NCBI GenBank assembly: GCA_030671225.1
Contig: DAOVAE010000059.1
Span: 1-6,935, forward strand
Direction of reading: 5' to 3'
Source of the DNA: Desulfobacteraceae bacterium
Lineage (GTDB): Bacteria; Desulfobacterota; Desulfobacteria; Desulfobacterales; UBA11574
DNA length: 6,935 bases
Position numbers and translations under genes: made by a program. The notes under the pieces are model-generated. The model ran no database searches. It was not told the origin of the DNA and worked only from the letters and a program-made list of their open reading frames with translations. Below are positions 1-4,704 of the stretch, in pieces. Positions within the stretch are counted from its first letter, which is position 1; each line of letters starts with the position of its first letter.

Positions 1-517
1 GATTGAACATAGCAGTTGCATTAAGCAGTACCTCAAAGATAATCACTGCTAGTGCTTTTTGGCCAAAGACAACGATGACCGCAAGCTTAATCCCCATGGA
101 CAATAAAATTTCTACGGGATGAAAACGCAAACCAGTGGTCAGATCAAAATCCAAATCCGCATGGTGCATCATATGCAGACGCCACAGTACCGGAACTGCA
201 TGAAACATGACATGCTGAAGATATACCGCTAAATCAAGCACAATCACCCCCATCATTACCGTCGTCCAATAAGGTATATTAAGAAAATTCAGCACGCCCC
301 AGTTTCGCTCTTGTAATAATAAGGCCACGGCAACAAGGGTAATTGGTATTAATAACCGTACTATAACTGAGTCTATAAATACTATAACCAAGTTGTCACG
401 CCAGCGTATCGGTTTAGATGTAGTAAGAGCTCTACGTGGTGCAACTAATTCCCATATAGCAACAATAGTAAGGACCCCTAAAAAAAAGCCGACTTTGACA
501 AGAATTTCATTGCTCAA
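1..517 (-). CDS. Sterol desaturase / fatty acid hydroxylase family protein, N-terminal part (runs off left edge)
   Basis: The reverse strand is open from a TTG at 517-515 to the window edge, giving 172 residues of an integral membrane protein with no stop or frameshift. Hydrophobic stretches lie at about residues 5-26, 43-68, 85-101 and 137-165. The family's di-iron histidine signatures are visible: HVMFH at 102-106 (HX3H) and HMMHH at 115-119 (HX2HH), followed by RFHP at 131-134. The third histidine cluster would lie beyond the edge. Family members use O2 and a di-iron centre to hydroxylate or desaturate lipids or sterols in the membrane; the substrate here cannot be told. TTG is chosen because GGAGG lies 9 nt upstream and the nearby ATG at 510-508 is in another frame that soon stops. 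The gene is divergent from copZ, and nothing shows a link to copper. Alternative: another member of the same hydroxylase superfamily. Confidence 0.85.
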   Translation of the reverse strand, partial: MSNEILVKVGFFLGVLTIVAIWELVAPRRALTTSKPIRWRDNLVIVFIDSVIVRLLIPITLVAVALLLQERNWGVLNFLNIPYWTTVMMGVIVLDLAVYLQHVMFHAVPVLWRLHMMHHADLDFDLTTGLRFHPVEILLSMGIKLAVIVVFGQKALAVIIFEVLLNATAMFN

Positions 518-526
518 AATTTTTTG

Positions 527-531
527 CCTCC
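527..531 (-). promoter_or_regulatory. Ribosome binding site deciding the TTG start of the desaturase-family gene
   Basis: A perfect GGAGG on the minus strand lies 9 nt before TTG 517-515. No in-frame ATG or GTG is available nearby, so this site fixes the start. I saw no convincing -35/-10 pair for this gene on the minus strand. Confidence 0.7.
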
Positions 532-557
532 AATTTTGGAAAAACTTAAATATCCAC

Positions 558-577
558 CTGCTCAAGCTTTGAAGCAG
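558..577. repeat. Imperfect dyad in the divergent intergenic region
   Basis: CTGCT (558-562) and AGCAG (573-577) form a 5-bp inverted repeat around a HindIII-like AAGCTT core. It lies 27 nt upstream of the desaturase-family ribosome binding site, so it could be an operator or a 5'-UTR hairpin for that gene. No T-run follows on either strand, so it does not look like a terminator. Confidence 0.35.
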
Positions 578-599
578 GGCAAAGAATTCCGACATTTAA

Positions 600-620
600 T
601 ATGAGACACATTGTCTAATA
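600..620. promoter_or_regulatory. 21-bp operator-like dyad
   Basis: Perfect arms AGACA (604-608) and TGTCT (612-616) flank a 3-bp centre. After one mismatch the symmetry continues with TAT (600-602) and ATA (618-620), so 8 of 9 base pairs match. The short spacing suits a dimeric regulator binding DNA. It lies about 85-100 bp upstream of the desaturase-family start. The cognate regulator is unknown. Confidence 0.4.
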
Positions 621-643
621 AACCCTTTTTTAACTCTTACTTA

Positions 644-670
644 AAGGTAATCGATTTTCTGCGTTACCTT
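644..670. promoter_or_regulatory. 7-bp perfect inverted repeat with 13-nt centre
   Basis: AAGGTAA (644-650) and TTACCTT (664-670) are perfect inverted copies. The arms lie mid-way between the divergent genes, so the dyad could be a regulator site serving either side. It does not match the CopY or CsoR operators I know of. In an AT-rich stretch a chance origin remains possible. Confidence 0.35.
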
Positions 671-677
671 ATAACAG

Positions 678-723
678 CTTAATATCATTAGCTACAAGCT
701 TTTGGAAGACTTATCATATTAAG
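678..723. repeat. 8-bp perfect inverted repeat, 30-nt spacer
   Basis: CTTAATAT (678-685) pairs perfectly with ATATTAAG (716-723). The arms are AT-only apart from one G:C pair and the spacer is long, so chance is a real possibility. I list it because it is the fourth inverted repeat in the same 400-bp divergent region. Confidence 0.25.
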
Positions 724-817
724 ATGGCAAAGTGTTCAACTCAGCAAAGGATGTGTCAGTTTTAATAGTAAATTAGCCACCTTTTGGAAATGCACTGCGA
801 CCTACGTTCACATATAT

Positions 818-846
818 TTGACTCGAATATTTTCTAATTTTATCTT
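818..846 (+). promoter_or_regulatory. Possible sigma70-type promoter upstream of copZ
   Basis: TTGACT (818-823, 5/6 to consensus) is followed after 17 bp by TATCTT (841-846, 4/6). Transcription would start near 853, giving a leader of about 65 nt before the copZ ATG. This is one of two candidate copZ promoters; see the one at 855-885. Confidence 0.35.
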
Positions 847-854
847 TTGACTGA

Positions 855-885
855 TGGACAATGCCATAAAGTGGTATTATATATT
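855..885 (+). promoter_or_regulatory. Candidate MerR-type copZ promoter with long spacer and central dyad
   Basis: TGGACA (855-860, 5/6 to the -35 consensus) and TATATT (880-885, 5/6 to -10) are 19 bp apart. Between them lies an imperfect dyad, ATGCCA (861-866) with TGGTAT (872-877), centred within about 1 bp of the spacer midpoint. Long 19-bp spacers with a central dyad are typical of promoters activated by MerR-family metal regulators such as CueR. The dyad sequence does not match the CueR consensus I know. TATATA at 878-883 would give an ordinary 17-bp spacer instead, so the assignment is tentative. Confidence 0.35.
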
Positions 886-902
886 TAAAAGATCACTAGA
901 AA

Positions 903-907
903 GGAGG
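903..907 (+). promoter_or_regulatory. Ribosome binding site deciding the copZ start
   Basis: GGAGG lies 9 nt before ATG 917-919. The longer in-frame start at ATG 854 has no ribosome binding site, would add 21 residues unlike the family, and overlaps the candidate promoter. The start at 917 is therefore preferred. Confidence 0.85.
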
Positions 908-916
908 GATCAAACA

Positions 917-1120
917 ATGGAAAAACAGACCTTGACAGTACCGAATATTACTTGCGGGCATTGTGTAATGTCTATAAAAAATGAATTAAGTGAATTGGAA
1001 GGGATTACAAAAGTAGATGGTGAGCCTGAAAACAAAAGTATTACTGTTGAATGGGAATCACCGATCACTCTGGATAAGATTAAAGACACATTAAAAGAGA
1101 TCAATTATCCGGCAGAGTAA
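917..1120 (+). CDS. copZ: CopZ-like copper chaperone (single heavy-metal-associated domain)
   Basis: This is a 67-residue cytosolic protein consisting of one heavy-metal-associated (HMA) domain, the usual length for CopZ/Atx1-type chaperones. The Cu(I)-binding loop is ITCGHC at residues 11-16, with Cys13 and Cys16 as ligands. It differs from the usual GMTCxxC only by Asn-Ile before the Thr, and His15 lies between the cysteines. The rest fits the ferredoxin-like beta-alpha-beta-beta-alpha-beta pattern, with the conserved Tyr near the end (Tyr64). Its expected role is to bind Cu(I) and pass it to the N-terminal domains of the CopA encoded 333 bp downstream. A structured element and a second promoter-like stretch separate the two genes, so co-transcription is not certain. 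The metal could be another soft ion, but the CopA partner favours copper. Confidence 0.88.
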   Translation: MEKQTLTVPNITCGHCVMSIKNELSELEGITKVDGEPENKSITVEWESPITLDKIKDTLKEINYPAE

Positions 1121-1135
1121 AACCTAAAATCTGCA

Positions 1136-1292
1136 ATTACCGATTTCACCGCAGCTTCAAGCTCGCCCGCCAGCCAAGCAAGGCGAGGCGGCCTGGGGCG
1201 CAGGGTGTAAAGTCGTAATAAACTACTGCGAACACCCTGCAACATAGACGCCGAAGGAGTCATACCGAAGGTAATGCGGTAAAAGCGGTAAT
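1136..1292. repeat. 157-bp element bounded by 18-bp imperfect inverted repeats, GC-rich core
   Basis: The outer ends, 1136-1153 and 1275-1292, are inverted copies matching at 16 of 18 positions (ATTACCG-A/C-TTT-C/T-ACCGCA). Inside are a CTCGCC/GGCGAG hairpin (1162-1167 with 1182-1187), a 9-bp perfect hairpin (1200-1240), a direct repeat CCGAAGG (1251-1257 and 1265-1271), and three GGTAA copies (1270-1291). The core is visibly more GC-rich than its surroundings. No clear target-site duplication flanks the outer repeats. This could be a REP/MITE-like interspersed repeat, a structured RNA, or a decayed mobile element. The 76-codon minus-strand frame across it is not supported as a gene. Confidence 0.55.
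1200..1240. repeat. 9-bp perfect hairpin with a competing alternative stem
   Basis: GCAGGGTGT (1200-1208) and ACACCCTGC (1232-1240) pair perfectly around a 23-nt loop. The 5' arm can instead pair as CGCAG (1199-1203) with CTGCG (1226-1230), so two mutually exclusive stems share one arm. No U-run follows, so it is not a standard intrinsic terminator. Confidence 0.5.
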
Positions 1293-1371
1293 CCCATAGG
1301 GTGAAAAAACATGAAAAATAAAAAGGGGGTTTCATTCAGTTTCTCGGTGCGTTATTAATAAAGCAAAAAGG

Positions 1372-1401
1372 TTGGTATCTATCTGATATTATATTTATAA
1401 A
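1372..1401 (+). promoter_or_regulatory. Possible copA promoter in AT-rich stretch
   Basis: TTGGTA (1372-1377, 4/6) is followed after 18 bp by TATAAA (1396-1401, 5/6). This would start transcription about 45 nt before copA. A direct repeat TTTTCATG (1408-1415 and 1418-1425) lies just downstream. The remaining sequence from 1293 to 1453 is AT-rich and has no supported gene; copA has TGGAG at 1444-1448. Confidence 0.35.
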
Positions 1402-1453
1402 TTATCCTTTTCATGATTTTTCATGCAGTTTTTAGGTAAAAAATGGAGTAATT

Positions 1454-3901
1454 ATGGCTGATCAGAAAGTTACATTGCCGATTACAGGAATGACATGTGT
1501 AAACTGTGCCATGAATATTGAACGGGCTGTGAATAAGCTTAATGGCATAAAGGAGGCAAATGTTAATTTTGCTGCAGAGCAGGCATCCGTTGCTTTTGAT
1601 CCTAAGATCCTCCATGTCAGAGACGTGGTCGAAAATATCCACGGCTCAGGTTATACTGTTGCCACAGCGAAGGTTGAATTGCCGGTCACCGGTATGACCT
1701 GCGCCAACTGTGCAATGAACATCGAAAGGGCATTAAACAGAAAGATCCCAGGTGTTATTAATGCCTCAGTAAATTTTGCCACGGAACGGGTATACGTTGA
1801 ATATGTCCCTTCGATTTCTAATATTGATGAAATAGTATCAATCATAAAAAAAGCAGGCTATGGTGCTATACCTCCTGACGAAGTTCTTGAAGGTGAAGAT
1901 TCTGAGTTGGTAGCTCGCAAGGCTGAAATTAAGGATCAGACTCTCAAATTTATAGTGGGGGTGTCGTTTGCCCTCCCTCTTTTTCTTCTAAGTATGGGGC
2001 GCGATTTTAACATCACAGGCTTGTGGAGCCATGAATCCTGGGTCAATTGGCTTTTCTTTGCACTGGCCACGCCTGTTCAGTTTTACACAGGATGGGATTA
2101 TTATGTAGGAGGATTAAAAAGCCTTATAAACAAAAGCGCAAATATGGATGTTCTTGTTGCCATGGGATCATCCGTAGCTTATTTTTATTCTTTAGCCGTC
2201 TTACTTTTTCCATTCCTGGGCGAACATGTATATTTTGAAACATCTGCTGTAATTATTACCCTTATCAAACTGGGCAAACTACTCGAAGCCCGAACTAAGG
2301 GCAAAACCGGCGGAGCAATCCGCAAACTTATCGGCCTTCAGCCAAAAACCGCAACTATCCTGGAAAACGGCATCGAAAACGAAATCCCTCTAACCCGGGT
2401 CAAAAAGGGTGATATCGTTATTGTCCGCCCTGGCGAACGGATTCCAGTAGACGGCATCGTACTCGAAGGAGAATCAGCAGTAGATGAATCCATGCTCAGT
2501 GGTGAACCCCTGCCTGTTGACAAGTATACGAACGACACAGTTGTTGGCGGAACAATAAACGGAGAAGGTCTTTTAAAGTTCAAAGCAACACGAGTTGGCA
2601 AGGAGACAGCCCTTGCACAGATTATTAAGCTTGTCCAGGAAGCCCAGGGAAGCAAGGCACCCATACAGGCGCTTGCAGATAGGGTGGCTACAATATTTGT
2701 TCCATCTGTCATTGCTATAGCCATCATTACCTTTGCAATTTGGTGGGGAATCACTGGCGAATTTGTACCTTCCATGATAAGGCTTGTAGCTGTGCTTGTA
2801 ATTGCATGTCCGTGTGCTTTAGGGCTTGCAACCCCTACGGCAATAATGGCCGGCACAGGGAAAGGTGCTGAGAAAGGTATCCTGTTCAAGAAAAGTGAAG
2901 CCCTTGAGAATGCTACAAAGCTCGATACAATTGTGCTGGACAAAACCGGAACTATCACAATAGGAAAACCCGCCGTGGTCGACATCATACCTTTTGATCC
3001 GGCCATTAAGACCGAAGATCAGCTCTTAAAGCTCGGAGCATCGGTTGAAAGAGGATCGGAACATCCGATTGGAAAAGCGATTGTTAAAGAGGCAAAGATA
3101 AGAGATATTGGCCTTTGGGAGCCTGAAAATTTTAAAGCTTCGAGCGGCTTTGGGGTTGAGGCATATGTAAACAGCAATTTTGTAAGACTGGGAAAGCCCA
3201 AATGGTTTCATGAACTTGGAATCGAAATAGATAACGCCAAAGATAATATAAGTCACTTACAGTCCGAGGGGAAAACAGTCATGGTCCTGGCATTGGATAA
3301 TGAGCTATCAGGCCTGATTTCGGTATCTGATACATTGAAGCCGGAATCTAAAGAGGCCATCGAACAGCTTCGCAACCAGAATCTTAAAGTAGTCATGCTT
3401 ACAGGAGATAATCTTCAGACAGCTCAAGCCATTGCTTCTCAAGTAAATATTGATGACATTTTTGCAGAGGTGCGTCCCGAAGAAAAATCATCCAAAATTA
3501 AAAAACTCCAGGAAATGGGAGAAAAGATTGGAATGGTAGGGGATGGAATAAATGATGCACCGGCACTAGCTCAGGCGGATGTTGGTCTGGCTATCGGAAC
3601 CGGAACGGATGTGGCAATTGAAACAGCAGATGTAATCCTTTCCAGTGGCAGTTTAACCGGCGTATCCAGGGCTATCACCCTTAGCAGTGCAACCATGAAC
3701 ACTATTAGGCAAAATCTTTTCCTGGCGTTTTGTTACAACATTTTGCTCATTCCTGTTGCAGCGGGAATTTTATACCCTTTTGATATTTTCCCAGGCTTTA
3801 TGAGACAGCTTCATCCGATACTTGCTGCCCTTGCAATGGCCTTAAGCAGTATTTCCGTGGTAACAAACAGCCTCTTTTTGTATAATAAGAAAATTGAATA
3901 G
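1454..3901 (+). CDS. copA: Cu(I)-exporting P1B-1-type ATPase, two N-terminal metal-binding domains
   Basis: This 815-residue inner-membrane ATPase is complete and pumps Cu(I) out of the cytoplasm using ATP. Two HMA domains lead, with GMTCVNC at residues 12-18 and GMTCANC at 80-86. Eight membrane helices are expected. The actuator domain carries SGE (349-351). The transmembrane CPC is at 452-454, the phosphorylated aspartate is Asp496 in DKTGT, the nucleotide-domain HP is at 537-538, TGDN is at 650-653, and GDGxND is at 696-701. Tyr761-Asn762 and Met795 with Ser798-Ser799 are the Cu(I)-site residues that define P1B-1 pumps rather than Zn/Cd pumps. The start has TGGAG 5 nt upstream. Every key residue is present, so the pump should be functional. 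CopZ upstream is its likely copper donor. A MITE begins 12 bp after the stop codon. Confidence 0.96.
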   Translation: MADQKVTLPITGMTCVNCAMNIERAVNKLNGIKEANVNFAAEQASVAFDPKILHVRDVVENIHGSGYTVATAKVELPVTGMTCANCAMNIERALNRKIPGVINASVNFATERVYVEYVPSISNIDEIVSIIKKAGYGAIPPDEVLEGEDSELVARKAEIKDQTLKFIVGVSFALPLFLLSMGRDFNITGLWSHESWVNWLFFALATPVQFYTGWDYYVGGLKSLINKSANMDVLVAMGSSVAYFYSLAVLLFPFLGEHVYFETSAVIITLIKLGKLLEARTKGKTGGAIRKLIGLQPKTATILENGIENEIPLTRVKKGDIVIVRPGERIPVDGIVLEGESAVDESMLSGEPLPVDKYTNDTVVGGTINGEGLLKFKATRVGKETALAQIIKLVQEAQGSKAPIQALADRVATIFVPSVIAIAIITFAIWWGITGEFVPSMIRLVAVLVIACPCALGLATPTAIMAGTGKGAEKGILFKKSEALENATKLDTIVLDKTGTITIGKPAVVDIIPFDPAIKTEDQLLKLGASVERGSEHPIGKAIVKEAKIRDIGLWEPENFKASSGFGVEAYVNSNFVRLGKPKWFHELGIEIDNAKDNISHLQSEGKTVMVLALDNELSGLISVSDTLKPESKEAIEQLRNQNLKVVMLTGDNLQTAQAIASQVNIDDIFAEVRPEEKSSKIKKLQEMGEKIGMVGDGINDAPALAQADVGLAIGTGTDVAIETADVILSSGSLTGVSRAITLSSATMNTIRQNLFLAFCYNILLIPVAAGILYPFDIFPGFMRQLHPILAALAMALSSISVVTNSLFLYNKKIE

Positions 3902-3908
3902 GCATCAA

Positions 3909-3913
3909 TAAGT
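3909..3913. repeat. Left target-site duplication of the MITE
   Basis: TAAGT here is repeated exactly at 4056-4060, directly outside the two terminal inverted repeats. This is the expected footprint of a transposition event. Confidence 0.8.
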
Positions 3914-4055
3914 GAGACCTTTGCAAAACGTTCAATTTTGTTCAAGGCTAAGAAAGGCGAAAATTTTAACCACAGGAATACATTAAGTATTTTGAGGATT
4001 AAAATTTGAGCCTGACGCCGGAATTGGGCAAAAGGGGGCGTTTTGCAAAGGTCTC
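3914..4055. mobile_element. 142-bp MITE, perfect 17-bp terminal inverted repeats
   Basis: The ends GAGACCTTTGCAAAACG (3914-3930) and its exact reverse complement (4039-4055) are flanked by TAAGT duplications. The element is symmetric about position 3984: AAATTTTAA (3961-3969) pairs with 3999-4007, AATAC (3977-3981) with GTATT (3987-3991), and TTTTG..CAA (3936-3945) with 4024-4033, allowing two G-U pairs. It contains no transposase, so it must have been moved in trans by an insertion sequence with matching ends; I cannot name that family. As RNA it would form a long hairpin that could protect the copA mRNA 3' end, or stop transcription between copA and hsp20. Those effects are inferred. Confidence 0.9.
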
Positions 4056-4060
4056 TAAGT
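4056..4060. repeat. Right target-site duplication of the MITE
   Basis: TAAGT, identical to 3909-3913, directly abuts the outer end of the right terminal repeat. Confidence 0.8.
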
Positions 4061-4074
4061 AGAGTTATCTTTTT

Positions 4075-4105
4075 CTTGACAACATTATCATTTTTGCCTG
4101 ATTAT
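4075..4105 (+). promoter_or_regulatory. Promoter for hsp20-lon, possibly heat-shock sigma factor type
   Basis: CTTGACA (4075-4081) contains a perfect TTGACA -35. Read as sigma70, GATTAT (4100-4105) follows TTGACA after 18 bp as a 4/6 match to -10. Read as sigma32 (RpoH), the TTGA-type -35 is followed after 15 bp by CCTGAT (4097-4102), a partial match to the CCCCAT core. The downstream genes, Hsp20 and Lon, are typical RpoH targets. No CIRCE-type (HrcA) repeat is present. Confidence 0.5.
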
Positions 4106-4117
4106 AAGGAGTTGAAT

Positions 4118-4147
4118 ATGGATTTGGCTATTGAGAGAATTAATTAA
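4118..4147 (+). CDS. Nine-codon micro-ORF upstream of hsp20 (possible leader peptide)
   Basis: The frame reads MDLAIERIN and then TAA. It has a strong ribosome binding site, AAGGAG at 4106-4111, 6 nt before the ATG, which is better than the hsp20 site itself. It lies just downstream of the candidate promoter and 56 nt before the hsp20 start. It could be a translated leader peptide affecting hsp20 expression, a remnant of a duplicated gene start, or chance. No homologue is recognised and its size gives no functional clue. Confidence 0.35.
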   Translation: MDLAIERIN

Positions 4148-4203
4148 ATATTTAAGATGGTGAAATCAAAAAAGATACCAACTATAACACACAGGAGCCC
4201 AAA

Positions 4204-4650
4204 ATGGACTATATCAAAATACGATTCATTAGCGATTTTGATCAGCTCGATTCCAAGTTCGAAAAAACCATTGATGAAATGTTTGGATCGATAAGCCCCA
4301 TGTTTGCGCTATCAGCACGGAAATGGAAGCCTCAAATGGATATTTATGAAACCCCTGACGAGATCCTTATTCTTGCTGAAATCGCCGGGGTCAATAAAGA
4401 GGACCTTGAACTAGAAATCAGTAGCAAGGCTGTCAAGATTTATGGAAACCGTGCTGAATTTCCCCGCGTTGAAAACGCAACATACAGATTAGCTGAAATC
4501 CAGTATGGAAGGTTTGAGCGTATCCTATTTCTCCCGGCACCCATTGATCCTGAAGTAGTTTCAGCTTCATATACAAACGGTTTTCTCCAGGTCCGACTGG
4601 CAAAACTTTCACTCGATAAAATACGCAAGATACCCATTACAGAAGGATAG
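4204..4650 (+). CDS. Hsp20 / alpha-crystallin family small heat shock protein
   Basis: This 148-residue protein has the usual length for bacterial small heat shock proteins, ATP-independent holdases that form oligomers and keep unfolded proteins soluble in the cytoplasm. A short variable N-terminal arm (1-40) precedes the alpha-crystallin domain (about 41-135), which includes YGRFER (101-106) and NGFLQVRL (125-132), the latter matching the conserved A-x-x-x-N-G-V-L end of the domain. The C-terminal I-x-I oligomerisation motif is Ile143-Pro144-Ile145. The start has AGGAG 6 nt upstream. lon follows 54 nt later on the same strand with no clear terminator between, so the two are likely one transcript. 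A heat-shock-like promoter lies at 4075-4105. Confidence 0.93.
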   Translation: MDYIKIRFISDFDQLDSKFEKTIDEMFGSISPMFALSARKWKPQMDIYETPDEILILAEIAGVNKEDLELEISSKAVKIYGNRAEFPRVENATYRLAEIQYGRFERILFLPAPIDPEVVSASYTNGFLQVRLAKLSLDKIRKIPITEG

Positions 4651-4679
4651 CCGTTATCTTGTTTATCCTATTATCCTTC
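4642..4679. repeat. Inverted repeat around the hsp20 stop codon
   Basis: GAAGGATA (4642-4649) pairs perfectly with TATCCTTC (4672-4679), enclosing the end of the TAG stop. The 5' arm can alternatively pair with TATCCT at 4664-4669, so two stems compete. What follows is an A-run, not a T-run, so this is not an intrinsic terminator for the plus strand. It could tune mRNA stability or the hsp20:lon ratio. Confidence 0.4.
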
Positions 4680-4694
4680 AAAAAAATACAGATT

Positions 4695-4699
4695 GGAGG
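4695..4699 (+). promoter_or_regulatory. Ribosome binding site deciding the GTG start of lon
   Basis: GGAGG lies 5 nt before GTG 4705-4707. The next in-frame ATG is at 4801, which would delete the conserved start of the Lon N-terminal domain (LPILPL, residues 19-24). GTG is therefore the start. Confidence 0.8.
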
Positions 4700-4704
4700 T
4701 AACC

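Noticed and set aside
1136..1292. Integron attC site or group II intron fragment
   Set aside because: No attC core-site pair (RYYYAAC/GTTRRRY) and no intron domain V-like hairpin or maturase remnant could be seen.
1105..1335. 76-codon minus-strand frame across the structured element between copZ and copA
   Set aside because: It overlaps the copZ 3' end, follows the inverted-repeat element rather than a coding pattern, and resembles no family I recognise. It is most likely a by-product of the GC-rich repeat.
1311..1358. 15-residue frame MKNKKGVSFSFSVRY before copA
   Set aside because: It has no convincing ribosome binding site at proper spacing, and it sits in an AT-rich spacer where such frames are expected by chance.
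2338..3006. 222-codon minus-strand frame inside copA
   Set aside because: It lies wholly antisense to conserved copA coding sequence, including the DKTGT and CPC regions, and its translation is low-complexity Ser/Thr/Pro/Ala-rich, typical of a shadow frame.
4039..4075. Intrinsic terminator at the right end of the MITE
   Set aside because: The GGTCTC arm is followed by TAAGTAGAG before any T-rich run, so there is no U-tract directly after a stem. A terminator effect is possible but not supported by the classic signature.
4157..4294. Frame starting ATG 4157 overlapping the hsp20 start
   Set aside because: It has no ribosome binding site and runs out of frame through clear hsp20 coding sequence.
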